A stretch of 64,000 nucleotides of DNA from Pseudovibrio japonicus. Its GTDB lineage: Bacteria; Pseudomonadota; Alphaproteobacteria; Rhizobiales; Stappiaceae. Shown here piece by piece: positions 38,920 to 47,678 of this stretch. Positions within the stretch are counted from its first letter, which is position 1; every line of letters begins with the position of its first letter. The translations under genes and the position numbers were made by a program. Location: contig NZ_BMXE01000002.1 of assembly GCF_014651595.1 (NCBI RefSeq), forward strand, positions 496,001 through 560,000, in the 5' to 3' direction. The notes beneath the pieces are model-generated. The model was given only the letters and a program-made list of their open reading frames with translations. It had not been told where the DNA came from and did not search any database.

Positions 38920-39502
38920 AGCTGTAATTGATAAGTGTCCGCACATTGAAACCGAACGCTTAGTTCTGCGGAAGTGGGAAGAGCGGGATTTAGATGGTCT
39001 TGTAGAGATGAACGCTGACCCATTAGTGATGGAGTTCTTTCCGTCTGTGATGTCCCGACAAGACAGTGAGCGGATGTTTGAGCGGCTGATGTTCAAGCAG
39101 GAGAAGTATGGCTTTGGTACGCCAGTGGTTGAAGAACGGGCCACAGGGAGGTTTCTAGGGCTTTGTGGATTAGGTATTCCGAGCTATCCAGAACCGCTTC
39201 CGTTTGACCCTTGTGTTGAGATTGGCTGGCGTTTGATACCTGATGCCTGGGGGAGGGGCATTGCGCAGGAAGCCTCGCGGATCTGGCTTGGATTCGGATT
39301 CGAAATTCTTCTCTTAGACGAGATTGTAAGTTTCACTGCGGCCACCAACTGGCGCTCCGAGAAGGTGATGCAGCGCCTTGGAATGGTGAGGCATGCTTCG
39401 GAGGACTTTAATCACCCTTTGATTGAGGAGGGGCATCCTCTGAAACGACATGTCTTGTACCGGCTTTCAAAAGAACAATTTTTAAGACAGAGCCATGGTT
39501 GA
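38912..39502 (+). CDS. GNAT acetyltransferase, array unit 5
   Basis: Fifth array member, 196 residues from the conserved start (MIEAVIDKCPHIETERLVLR); an ATG five codons upstream is in frame but lies within unit 4. The acetyl-CoA loop is AWGRGIAQEASR. A 71-base stretch (38993-39063) is identical to unit 6, and the two share long protein segments, so they are the most recent duplicates or have undergone gene conversion. It overlaps unit 6 by ATGGTTGA. Confidence 0.85.
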   Translation: MIEAVIDKCPHIETERLVLRKWEERDLDGLVEMNADPLVMEFFPSVMSRQDSERMFERLMFKQEKYGFGTPVVEERATGRFLGLCGLGIPSYPEPLPFDPCVEIGWRLIPDAWGRGIAQEASRIWLGFGFEILLLDEIVSFTAATNWRSEKVMQRLGMVRHASEDFNHPLIEEGHPLKRHVLYRLSKEQFLRQSHG

Positions 39503-40085
39503 TGATGTTGCTGATAAGAGCCTACGCTTTGAAACTGAACGCTTAATCCTGCGAAAGTGGGAAGAGCGGGATTTGGATGGTCTTGTAGAGATGAACGCTG
39601 ACCCATTAGTGATGGAGTTCTTTCCGTCTGTGATGTCCCGACAAGATAGTGAGCGAATGTTTGAACGTCTTATGTTCAAGCAGGAAAAGCATGGTTTCGG
39701 CACTTGTGTGGTTGAAGCGCGGGACTCCGGAAGGTTTCTGGGGTTCTGTGGTTTGAATGTCCCGACAAATCCAAAGCCTCTTCCGTTTGGCCCGTGCGTT
39801 GCGATTGGATGGGGCTTGATACCTGATGTGTGGGGGAAGGGGATTGTTCAAGAAGCCTCGCGTGTATGGCTTAGATTTGGGTTTGAAACCCTTCGTTTAG
39901 AGGAGATTGTGAGTTTTGCTGCGGCTGCTAACTGGCGCTCTGAAAAAGTCATGCAGAGGCTGGGAATGGTAAGAGACGCGTCTGAGGATTTTGATCATCC
40001 TTTGATTGAGGAGGGGCATCCATTAAGGCGGCACTTCTTGTATCGGTTGTCGAAAGAAAAGTATTTGGAATTTGAAAATGGTTGA
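39495..40085 (+). CDS. GNAT acetyltransferase, array unit 6
   Basis: Sixth array member, 196 residues. It departs from the array pattern at the N-terminus (DKSLRFETERLILRK) and in the core strand (CVAIGWGL instead of CVEIGWRL). The loop is VWGKGIVQEASR. The Glu-to-Ala change in the central strand could alter substrate or catalysis. It shares a 71-base identical block (39576-39646) with unit 5. It overlaps unit 7 by 8 bases. Confidence 0.84.
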   Translation: MVDDVADKSLRFETERLILRKWEERDLDGLVEMNADPLVMEFFPSVMSRQDSERMFERLMFKQEKHGFGTCVVEARDSGRFLGFCGLNVPTNPKPLPFGPCVAIGWGLIPDVWGKGIVQEASRVWLRFGFETLRLEEIVSFAAAANWRSEKVMQRLGMVRDASEDFDHPLIEEGHPLRRHFLYRLSKEKYLEFENG

Positions 40086-40662
40086 GGCAGCGATTGACAA
40101 GTGCCCACGCATTGAGACGGAACGGCTTGTATTGCGGAAATGGGAAGAGTGGGATCTGGATGGTTTGATCGAACTTTGTGGGCATCCTGAGGTCATGGAG
40201 TTCTTTGGTGCTGTAAAGTCGCCGTCTGAAGTGGAGAAAATGCTCGATCGTGTGCTGGTCCAACAAGCCAAGCATGGCTATTGCTTCCCAGCTGTTGAGG
40301 ATAGAAAATCAGGCCGTCTTTTGGGTTTTTGCGGACTAAAGGTTCAGGAGACAGATATTCCCATTGGCCCATGCGTTGAGATTGGTTGGAGGCTCCAACG
40401 TGATGCTTGGGGCAAGGGGATTGCAACAGAGGTTGCGCGTGTTTGGCTTGAGTTCGGTTTTGAAACTCTAAAGTTGGATGAGATTGTCGCTAATATGGTT
40501 GTTGGCAATTTTCGTTCAGAGAATACAATGAAGCGTTTGGGGATGGTCTATTCAGAAGGTGATGACTTTATTGAGCCTGGTATGGATGCCAATGATCCGC
40601 TGGCGAGAAACATTCTTTATCGAATTACAAAACAGCGATTTATGGATTTAAAAAATGGTTGA
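40078..40662 (+). CDS. GNAT acetyltransferase, array unit 7
   Basis: Seventh array member, 194 residues from the ATG at 40078, which keeps the 8-base ATGGTTGA overlap; an ATG two codons earlier is also in frame. It is the most divergent intact unit in its middle (ELCGHPEVMEFFGAVKSP). The CVEIGWRL strand and the loop AWGKGIATEVAR are kept. The C-terminal pattern is ARNILYRITKQRF. It overlaps unit 8 by 8 bases. Confidence 0.84.
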   Translation: MVEAAIDKCPRIETERLVLRKWEEWDLDGLIELCGHPEVMEFFGAVKSPSEVEKMLDRVLVQQAKHGYCFPAVEDRKSGRLLGFCGLKVQETDIPIGPCVEIGWRLQRDAWGKGIATEVARVWLEFGFETLKLDEIVANMVVGNFRSENTMKRLGMVYSEGDDFIEPGMDANDPLARNILYRITKQRFMDLKNG

Positions 40663-41251
40663 GACGTTAATTGAAAAGTGCCCGCGCATTGAGACGGAAC
40701 GGCTTGTTCTGCGTAAGTGGGAACAGCGGGATCTGGACGGTCTTGTTGAGATGAATGCTGATCCACGTGTGATGGAGTTCTTTCCAGACGTGATGCCTCG
40801 CGAGAAAAGCGCTCATATGCATGAGTTCCTGATGGAGAAGCAGGAGGACCGTGGTTATGCGTGTCCGGTTGTTGAGGATCGGGTATCTGGTCGGTTTCTC
40901 GGCTTTTGTGGTTTGAACATTCCGACCTACCCAAAGCCGCTTCCGTTTGACCCTTGTGTTGAAGTTGGTTGGCGGCTTATCCCCGAAGCTTGGGGGAAGG
41001 GGATTGCGCAGGAAGCTGCGAAGATCTGGCTGAAGTTCGGGTTCGAAACTCTTAAGCTTGATGAGATTGTTAGCTTCACGACCGAGACCAATCTGCGTTC
41101 TCAGAAGCTGATGCAGCGCCTTGGAATGGCGCGGAATGCGAAAGACGATTTTGACCATCCGATGCTGGAGCCTGACCACCCGCTGGTGCGGCATGTGCTT
41201 TATCGCTTGAACAAGGATCGTTTTGAAAGCGTATCCAAGACCTGGGCTTGA
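40655..41251 (+). CDS. GNAT acetyltransferase, array unit 8
   Basis: Last array member, 198 residues, opening MVETLIEKCPRIETERLVLR, very like units 1 and 7 at the N-terminus. The loop is AWGKGIAQEAAK, and the strand reads CVEVGWRL. It ends with a short unrelated tail (FESVSKTWA) and the 8-base overlap stops here. Downstream lie a parS-like site and a hairpin before the convergent DUF255 gene. Confidence 0.85.
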   Translation: MVETLIEKCPRIETERLVLRKWEQRDLDGLVEMNADPRVMEFFPDVMPREKSAHMHEFLMEKQEDRGYACPVVEDRVSGRFLGFCGLNIPTYPKPLPFDPCVEVGWRLIPEAWGKGIAQEAAKIWLKFGFETLKLDEIVSFTTETNLRSQKLMQRLGMARNAKDDFDHPMLEPDHPLVRHVLYRLNKDRFESVSKTWA

Positions 41252-41288
41252 TTGGATAACCACTAAGGGTGATTTGTGAATACTGTGA

Positions 41289-41304
41289 TGTTTCACGTGA
41301 ATCA
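41289..41304. promoter_or_regulatory. parS-like site, 15 of 16 matches
   Basis: The 16 bases match the ParB-binding consensus TGTTTCACGTGAAACA except for T at position 14. It lies in the gap after the GNAT array, about 6.4 kb left of parA. Binding is probable but depends on tolerance at that position. Confidence 0.55.
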
Positions 41305-41333
41305 TGAATAGCTTCAATAATGTATGTAGAGAT

Positions 41334-41361
41334 GCTGACTCACGTGAAACTGTGAGTCAGC
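41334..41361 (+). terminator. Hairpin after the GNAT array, overlapping a partial parS
   Basis: A perfect 10-bp inverted repeat (GCTGACTCAC / GTGAGTCAGC) has an 8-base loop and is followed by GTTTAGTTTAT. The T run is interrupted, so termination strength is uncertain. The left arm and loop contain CTCACGTGAAAC, a 13-of-16 match to parS (41336-41351). Confidence 0.5.
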
Positions 41362-41379
41362 GTTTAGTTTATCTGCAAA

Positions 41380-43386
41380 TCAGATTTGTTCTTTCACCTG
41401 TTCTAGTGTCGTTGCAGGCAATGAGCAACCTTTTGCAGAACAGATAAAGACAGTGGTTTCATTTGTGTTCCATGTTGAATTTTCCAACTCCACTGGCTTT
41501 GCAGCGCCCTCAGGGATCACATCGACATAAAGCGCTGGATCAGCCTGAGTATGGAGTGTTTGAAGGAATGGAGTTGCCTCCGAACCAGAGCCCAAAACAA
41601 CAAGTGCTTTTTTGAACCGTGTGCGGGTATCTAGCGCGGTGAGCAGAGAGGCCGTTCCGAAGACGTTGTTTGGGACATCGGCAGCAAAGGCGTTCAACGT
41701 TCCATCCGCCAGATCACGAGATGATGTGTCCCCCGTTAAGATCCAATGCTCTGAGAAGGCGAGGGCTGCCACCGCGTTGTAGTTTGGGGTGGCTTCATCA
41801 TAGGCGTGATATGGGCGGAGGATGAGATCGTCAGCATCCTTGTCTGTCATGTAAAAGCCGCCATTGGAGTGGGTGAAGCGCTCTTTCAGGATGCTCAGGA
41901 ACTCTTCGGCCTGCTTCAGGTAGCGTTGCTTTTCAGCTGGATCTGGTTCTGATTGGTACAAGGCGAGTGCTGCTCTTGCGGCCCAGGCGTAGTCAGAGGC
42001 AAAACCGACTTCTAGTCTTTGACCCTGACGCCATGAGTGGCTGAGCTTTCCATCGACGAACATGTACTCTGTGATGAAGGCAAAAGCGGCCTTGGCAGAG
42101 GAGCGCAGAGATTCATGTGAAACAACGGCACTTGCTTGCACGAGAGCGCAGATGAGCATGGCGTTCCAATCAGCCAACACCTTGTCGTCTTTGTGTGGTG
42201 GAATACGCTTGCTTCTGTAGTCGAGCAGGATTGTTCTGCAAGATGCCAGCGCTGCCTCTTCAGAGGGTTCCAGAAGGGCAGGGGAGTGGCGCCGGTTGAG
42301 AATGATCTTACCTTCCCAGTTGCCGTCTGGAGTGACTTCATAGGTGTTGGAGAACAGATCGAAGTATTCTTCAGGAATGAGGCTCTTCAGTTCGTCGTAA
42401 GTCCAGACATAAAATCTGCCTTCGATACCTTCGCTGTCTGCATCCATGGATGAAGCGAAGCCACCTTCAGGAAGCTTCATGTCGCGTTCGAGCCAATCAA
42501 TTACTTCGTGGATTCGGACATGAAACAGTTCGTCCTTGGTTTCCTGATAGGCCCAGCAGAGATGCTCAATGAACTGGGCATTGTCGTACAGCATCTTTTC
42601 AAAATGTGGGACAAGCCAAATAGAGTCGACTGCGTAACGAGCCAGGCCGCCTCCTACATGATCATATATTCCGCCCTGTGAAATCGCGCGGGTGGTTTTC
42701 AAAAACTGATCACGCATGAAGGTGTTCTTCTGCGCCTTAGCGGTTCTGAAAATGAGCTCCTGAACGGAGGCCTGAGGGAACTTCGGTGCACCCTTCATGC
42801 CACCTTCCTCTTCATCCTGCATGGTGAAGAGCTGTTTGCCGGCAGCGGTGATCAGGAAGCTTGAAAGAGGGGAGGCCTCTGACGGTGGTTTGTTGAGCGC
42901 CTGACTGATAGCCTGTCGGTTTTCTTCAATAGTGTCGCGATCTGTGGTGAAGCTCTGCGCGATCGCGTACAGGATATCTTTGAAGGCTGGAGAGCCGTGC
43001 CGTGCTTCCTTCGGGAAGTAGGTGCCACCCCAGAATGGATCGCCGTCTGGCGTGAGGAACATGGTCAGCGGCCAGCCACCCTGTTGACCAAGCATATGAA
43101 GAGCTTGCATATAGATCTGGTCGATGTCCGGGCGCTCTTCGCGATCTACCTTGATGTTGACGAAATGCTCATTCATGAGCGCGGCTGTTGCCTCATCCTC
43201 AAAACTTTCATGGGCCATGACGTGGCACCAATGGCAAGCGGAGTAGCCAACAGACAGCAGAATTGGCTTGTTTGTTTGCTTTGCTTCCTGCAGTGCGTCC
43301 TTGCTCCACTCCCACCAGTGGACGGGGTTATTCTGGTGTTGAAGAAGGTAGGGGCTTGAAGCGTTCGTTAAGCGATTTCTGCTCAT
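41380..43386 (-). CDS. DUF255 thioredoxin-domain protein (YyaL/SSP411-like)
   Basis: The 668-residue protein has an N-terminal thioredoxin-like domain of the DUF255 type (NPVHWWEWSKDALQEAK, then C51-H-W-C54 in YSACHWCHVMAHESF). A long alpha/alpha-barrel region related to glycosidase and epimerase folds follows (GGIYDHVGGGLARYAVD and WNAMLICALVQAS). Members are widespread, cytoplasmic by sequence, and of unknown substrate. It is convergent with the GNAT array and divergent from mnmE. Confidence 0.9.
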   Translation of the reverse strand: MSRNRLTNASSPYLLQHQNNPVHWWEWSKDALQEAKQTNKPILLSVGYSACHWCHVMAHESFEDEATAALMNEHFVNIKVDREERPDIDQIYMQALHMLGQQGGWPLTMFLTPDGDPFWGGTYFPKEARHGSPAFKDILYAIAQSFTTDRDTIEENRQAISQALNKPPSEASPLSSFLITAAGKQLFTMQDEEEGGMKGAPKFPQASVQELIFRTAKAQKNTFMRDQFLKTTRAISQGGIYDHVGGGLARYAVDSIWLVPHFEKMLYDNAQFIEHLCWAYQETKDELFHVRIHEVIDWLERDMKLPEGGFASSMDADSEGIEGRFYVWTYDELKSLIPEEYFDLFSNTYEVTPDGNWEGKIILNRRHSPALLEPSEEAALASCRTILLDYRSKRIPPHKDDKVLADWNAMLICALVQASAVVSHESLRSSAKAAFAFITEYMFVDGKLSHSWRQGQRLEVGFASDYAWAARAALALYQSEPDPAEKQRYLKQAEEFLSILKERFTHSNGGFYMTDKDADDLILRPYHAYDEATPNYNAVAALAFSEHWILTGDTSSRDLADGTLNAFAADVPNNVFGTASLLTALDTRTRFKKALVVLGSGSEATPFLQTLHTQADPALYVDVIPEGAAKPVELENSTWNTNETTVFICSAKGCSLPATTLEQVKEQI

Positions 43387-43481
43387 AAAGAGGTGATCCT
43401 GAGTTCAAGGTATTGCTTGGCGTAAAGGCTAGGTTTAACGCAGTTCATACGAGATCATATAGTTAAAGAACCGGACGTGGA

Positions 43482-44831
43482 ATGAATACACAACAGGAAA
43501 CCATCTATGCAGTTTCTAGCGGCGCACTTCCTTCAGGCGTTGCTGTTCTCCGTTTATCAGGTCCTCAGTCCGGGCCAATCCTGAGAAAGCTCATTAAGGG
43601 CAAATTCCCAGTTTCACGTGAATCGTGCCTTAAGAAATTATGGGATCCTGTAGATGGTTCCGTGCTCGATCATGCGTTGGTTTTGTGGTTTGAAGGGCCG
43701 GGCAGTTTTACTGGCGAGGACACCGTTGAGCTGCATTGTCATGGTGGCCGTGCTGTTGTTGCGGCTGTTCTACGCGCTCTGTCCAGCTTTGAAGGGACGC
43801 GTCCTGCTGAACAAGGTGAGTTCACGCGCCGGGCCTTTCATAACAACAAGCTGGACCTCACCGAGGTTGAGGGGCTTGCTGATTTGATTGATGCAGAGAC
43901 CGATGCGCAGCGTCGGCAGGCTCAGCGTCAGATGGATGGGGCACTTGGAGATCTTTACTCGCAGTGGCGCGAAACCTTGATCCGCAGCCGTGCGATGATT
44001 GAAGCTGAACTCGACTTTTCCGATGAAGACGATATTCCGGATTCGGTAGCTGACGAAATCTGGGTGGATCTGGCGAAACTTCGTGACCAGATCGTCGACC
44101 ACCTTTCCGATGCGCGGAGAGGGGAACGGTTGCGCTCTGGTTTGCAGGTTGTTCTGCTTGGCCCTCCGAATGCGGGGAAGTCGAGTTTGATGAACAAGCT
44201 GGCACAGCGTGATGTGGCGATCGTGACACCGGAAGCTGGAACGACACGCGATGTGCTTGAGGTACATCTTGACCTTGGCGGCTATCCGGTTACGCTGATC
44301 GATACAGCAGGCATTCGCGAGAGTGCTGGCGTGATCGAGAAAGAGGGCATCCGCCGCGCGCTTGTTCATGCTGAAAAGGCTGATCTCATTCTCTGGACCC
44401 ATGCACCGAATGTAGTGGCAGAGGAGCTGCCTGATAGCCTGCAGCAGAGTGGTGCGGAGATCTGGCGGCTCAATACCAAGAGTGACTTGGGCGCAATTGA
44501 GAAACATGGTTCCTTCGAAACAACCGCAGAGATCAATGTCTCTGTTCGGGAAGAGGGTGGTATGAACGCACTGCTTTCAAGCCTCGAGTCGTTTGCGGAA
44601 CAAAACATAGGGCTGATCGAAAACCCATTGATCACTCGCGAACGTCACCGAGCGCACCTCACTCAATGCGTGGAAGATCTTAACCGCGGCATTCAGGCGG
44701 ACGGCTTTCCGATTGAGTTGAGGGGGGAAGATCTGAGACGGGCAGCTGATCAGCTTGGGCGCATTACCGGGCGTATTGATGTTGAAGATTTGCTGGATGT
44801 GATCTTTCGCGACTTCTGCGTTGGTAAATAA
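43482..44831 (+). CDS. mnmE: tRNA uridine-5-carboxymethylaminomethyl(34) synthesis GTPase MnmE
   Basis: MnmE works with MnmG to modify wobble U34 of several tRNAs. The 449-residue protein has an N-terminal tetrahydrofolate-binding domain (ETIYAVSSGALPSGVAVLRL). A G domain inserted in the helical domain has GPPNAGKSSLMN near residue 226 and DTAGIRES. The essential C-terminal CVGK is present. A 13-of-16 parS-like sequence (43610-43625) lies inside the gene. In related genomes mnmE usually follows rho directly. Confidence 0.96.
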   Translation: MNTQQETIYAVSSGALPSGVAVLRLSGPQSGPILRKLIKGKFPVSRESCLKKLWDPVDGSVLDHALVLWFEGPGSFTGEDTVELHCHGGRAVVAAVLRALSSFEGTRPAEQGEFTRRAFHNNKLDLTEVEGLADLIDAETDAQRRQAQRQMDGALGDLYSQWRETLIRSRAMIEAELDFSDEDDIPDSVADEIWVDLAKLRDQIVDHLSDARRGERLRSGLQVVLLGPPNAGKSSLMNKLAQRDVAIVTPEAGTTRDVLEVHLDLGGYPVTLIDTAGIRESAGVIEKEGIRRALVHAEKADLILWTHAPNVVAEELPDSLQQSGAEIWRLNTKSDLGAIEKHGSFETTAEINVSVREEGGMNALLSSLESFAEQNIGLIENPLITRERHRAHLTQCVEDLNRGIQADGFPIELRGEDLRRAADQLGRITGRIDVEDLLDVIFRDFCVGK

Positions 44832-44848
44832 ATGATGTAGAAGTGCGA

Positions 44849-44864
44849 TGTTTCACGTGAAACA
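44849..44864. promoter_or_regulatory. parS centromere site, perfect match
   Basis: TGTTTCACGTGAAACA is identical to the bacterial parS consensus bound by ParB. It lies between mnmE and mnmG, 2.8 kb from parA and about 12.7 kb from the candidate origin. ParB loads here and spreads to form the partition complex. Confidence 0.93.
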
Positions 44865-45116
44865 TTTATTGAGAAATGGGACTTGGTGGGGAAAACTTAG
44901 TGAGTCCCGTGGGTAACTAATGCTGCGGCATTGGCGACTCAGTGCGCTGTTTTCTTTGACCCAGCGCGTGACCTGTTGTATCAAGTCTTCAATAAAATAG
45001 GTAGTTGCCCTTCTAATTCCCCCAAGTTTTATCTGCGGCCTTCATATGGTCCAGAGGCTCACAGAGAGTGTGCTTGGCCTTTCTCTGTACTTAGACGGGC
45101 GAAATGCAGGACCGAA

Positions 45117-47000
45117 ATGTCTGATAATTTTGATCTTGAGTTTGACGTTGTCGTGATTGGCGGCGGCCATGCAGGCTGTGAAGCTGCGGCCGCGGCTGCG
45201 CGTATGGGTGCACATACAGCGCTTATAACTCATCGCTTTGACACCATTGGCGTGATGTCATGCAACCCGGCCATAGGTGGTTTGGGGAAGGGGCATCTGG
45301 TTCGAGAGATCGACGCACTGGATGGATTGATGGGCCGGGTAGCTGATGCCTCTGGTATCCAGTTCCGTATGCTCAATCGCCGTAAGGGACCTGCTGTGCA
45401 GGGGCCACGCTCTCAGGCTGACCGCAAGCTTTACCGTGATGCAATGCAGGCCGAGATCAAAGCGATCGAAAATCTGGATGTCGTTGAAGGTGAAGCTGAC
45501 AAGCTGATCCGTGAGGGTGATGCGCTCAAGGGTGTTGTGCTTGGAGATGGTCGCCGGGTTTTCGCAAAAGCTGTTGTTATCACGACAGGGACGTTCTTGC
45601 GTGGTCTGATCCATATTGGTGATAAACAGATCCCGGCGGGTCGTGATGGGGAAGCGCCTGCGCTTGGCCTTTCTGTATCTCTGGAGGAGATTGGTCTCCG
45701 GCTTGGGCGTTTGAAGACTGGTACTCCGGCGCGTTTGGATGGTCGCACCATTAACTGGGACATTCTTCAGGTACAGCCCGGTGATGACGAGCCTATTCCA
45801 TTCTCCACGCTGACTGAGGAAATTCAGATCCGTCAGGTGCCGTGTTACATCACCCGGACGACGCCTGAGACGCACAAAATCATTCGCGATAACATTAAGC
45901 GCTCGGCTATGTACTCTGGCGAGATCAAGGGCAGGGGCCCGCGGTACTGTCCGTCTATTGAAGATAAGATCGTTCGCTTTGGGGATCGTGATGGCCATCA
46001 GATCTTCCTTGAGCCGGAAGGACTGGATGATCCGACGGTTTATCCAAACGGGATTTCGACCTCTCTGCCGGAAGATGTGCAGATCGAGTTCTTGCGGACC
46101 ATTCCGGGTCTGGAGAAGGTTGAGTACTTTAAACCGGCCTACGCCATTGAGTATGATCACATCGACCCAACCGAGCTGACAAACACGCTCGAGGTGAAGA
46201 AGCAGAAGGGCCTTTATCTCGCAGGTCAGATTAACGGAACAACCGGTTATGAAGAGGCTGGAGCTCAAGGTCTGTTGGCTGGCTTGAATGCTGCCAGAAC
46301 GGCTCAGGGCGGCGCTCAGGTGGTCGTAGGTCGTGCTGACGGGTATATCGGCGTGATGGTTGATGATCTCATCACACGGGGCGTTTCTGAGCCGTATCGC
46401 ATGTTTACATCGCGCGCGGAGTATCGTCTTACACTGCGTGCCGATAATGCGGATCAGCGTTTGACGCCACTTGGTGTTGAGTGGGGCTGCGTTGGTGAAA
46501 CGCGTCGAGTCGCTTTCGAAACAAAGTTGGAGAAACTGCGAAGAACAAAAGACTTGATGCAATCCGTCAAGATTACACCCAATGAGGGTCGCAAGCATGG
46601 TTTGCCGATCAATCAGGATGGTGTGAAGCGCTCTGCTTTTGATCTGCTTGCATACCCGGATATCAGTCTCGACGACCTGACACGGGTCTTTGATGAACTG
46701 AAGGGGCTTGATATCAAGATTGCCGAACAGGTTTCTATCGATGCGATGTACGCGGTCTATCTGGAGCGTCAGGCAGCAGATATTGAAGCTCTGAAACGGG
46801 ATGAGGACTTGGTTATTCCTGACGGAATTAACTATAGCGCCCTGACTGGACTTTCCAACGAGGTGCGCCAGAAGCTTGAAGCTGTGCGTCCTTCAACCAT
46901 TGGGCAAGCTTCGCGCATGGACGGGATTACCCCGGCAGCGCTGACCTTGCTGCTTGTTTATATTCGCCGCTCAGGCAAAAATATCGCTGGTGCTGTTTAG
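45117..47000 (+). CDS. mnmG: tRNA uridine-5-carboxymethylaminomethyl(34) synthesis enzyme MnmG
   Basis: MnmG (GidA) is the FAD-dependent partner of MnmE. From the ATG at 45117 it has 627 residues, the family length; a 62-codon upstream extension is open but unlike the family. The FAD loop is [20 protein letters not shown]. The conserved [20 protein letters not shown] and the C-terminal [16 protein letters not shown] are present. Its stop codon is one base before the rsmG start. Confidence 0.96.
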   Translation: MSDNFDLEFDVVVIGGGHAGCEAAAAAARMGAHTALITHRFDTIGVMSCNPAIGGLGKGHLVREIDALDGLMGRVADASGIQFRMLNRRKGPAVQGPRSQADRKLYRDAMQAEIKAIENLDVVEGEADKLIREGDALKGVVLGDGRRVFAKAVVITTGTFLRGLIHIGDKQIPAGRDGEAPALGLSVSLEEIGLRLGRLKTGTPARLDGRTINWDILQVQPGDDEPIPFSTLTEEIQIRQVPCYITRTTPETHKIIRDNIKRSAMYSGEIKGRGPRYCPSIEDKIVRFGDRDGHQIFLEPEGLDDPTVYPNGISTSLPEDVQIEFLRTIPGLEKVEYFKPAYAIEYDHIDPTELTNTLEVKKQKGLYLAGQINGTTGYEEAGAQGLLAGLNAARTAQGGAQVVVGRADGYIGVMVDDLITRGVSEPYRMFTSRAEYRLTLRADNADQRLTPLGVEWGCVGETRRVAFETKLEKLRRTKDLMQSVKITPNEGRKHGLPINQDGVKRSAFDLLAYPDISLDDLTRVFDELKGLDIKIAEQVSIDAMYAVYLERQAADIEALKRDEDLVIPDGINYSALTGLSNEVRQKLEAVRPSTIGQASRMDGITPAALTLLLVYIRRSGKNIAGAV

Positions 47001-47001
47001 T

Positions 47002-47667
47002 ATGTCATTCGAAAACCGGGCTGATTACAGCCAGATTCCATCTGTCATGCGTATGTATGAGGATGTTTCACGTGAAACGTTTGAGCGTCTAGGTATCTAT
47101 ATAGACCTCGTTCGCAAGTGGCAGCCAGCACAGAACCTGATCGCGCCTTCCACCATCAACGATATCTGGATGCGGCATGTGGCCGACTCAATTCAGATTC
47201 AGCGTAGCTTGCCAGATGCTCGTTCCTGGATTGATTTTGGGAGCGGCGCAGGCTTTCCCGGTCTTGTGACAGCGATTCTGCTGCGACAGGAAGGGGAGGG
47301 CGGTATCGTGCATATGGTTGAGAGCAATCAGCGCAAAGCGGCTTTCCTGCGCACCGTGGCCAGAGAAACTGGCTGCAACGTCAAAGTCCATGCGGGTAGA
47401 ATCGAAGCGGTTACAAAGGGTTGGGAAGCTCCGATTGACGGAGTTTCAGCGCGTGCACTGGCTTCTTTAAAAGTTCTTTGCAGGTTTTCTTCGCAGTTTG
47501 TACAAAGGGGCGCGACAGCTGTTTTCCACAAAGGCCAAGATTTTCGCCGTGAAATTGAAGAAGCATCTGCCGACTGGTCGATTGATCTGGTAGAAAAAGT
47601 AAGTCTAGTAGATCCGCTAAGTCGCGTTTTGGTCCTTTCGAAAATTGACCCGAAAACCTCTAACTAG
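47002..47667 (+). CDS. rsmG: 16S rRNA (guanine(527)-N7)-methyltransferase RsmG
   Basis: RsmG (GidB) methylates G527 of 16S rRNA using S-adenosylmethionine. The 221-residue protein begins at the ATG one base after mnmG. The SAM-binding region is WIDFGSGAGFPGLVTAI and the conserved N-terminal DVSRETFERL is present. The codons for VSRET are also a near-perfect parS site. Confidence 0.95.
   Translation: MSFENRADYSQIPSVMRMYEDVSRETFERLGIYIDLVRKWQPAQNLIAPSTINDIWMRHVADSIQIQRSLPDARSWIDFGSGAGFPGLVTAILLRQEGEGGIVHMVESNQRKAAFLRTVARETGCNVKVHAGRIEAVTKGWEAPIDGVSARALASLKVLCRFSSQFVQRGATAVFHKGQDFRREIEEASADWSIDLVEKVSLVDPLSRVLVLSKIDPKTSN
47064..47079. promoter_or_regulatory. parS site inside rsmG, 15 of 16 matches
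   Basis: TGTTTCACGTGAAACG differs from the parS consensus only at the last base. It encodes the V-S-R-E-T of RsmG, so the site and the protein sequence constrain each other. parS in this position is known from other bacteria. Confidence 0.85.
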
Positions 47668-47678
47668 GGTGCTGTCGG

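Noticed and set aside
36583-41251. CRISPR or simple repeat array
   Set aside because: The 583-base periodicity is explained by tandem coding units; there are no short identical repeats with spacers anywhere in the window.
42109-42124. parS-like AGATTCATGTGAAACA in the DUF255 gene
   Set aside because: Three mismatches, one of them in the central CACGTG; too weak to list as a site.
44931-45116. 62-codon N-terminal extension of mnmG
   Set aside because: The extension is unlike the family; the start at 45117 gives the usual length and the conserved FAD-binding N-terminus.
45258-46598. 446-codon minus-strand ORF opposite mnmG
   Set aside because: Same reason: low-complexity shadow product against a well-conserved gene.
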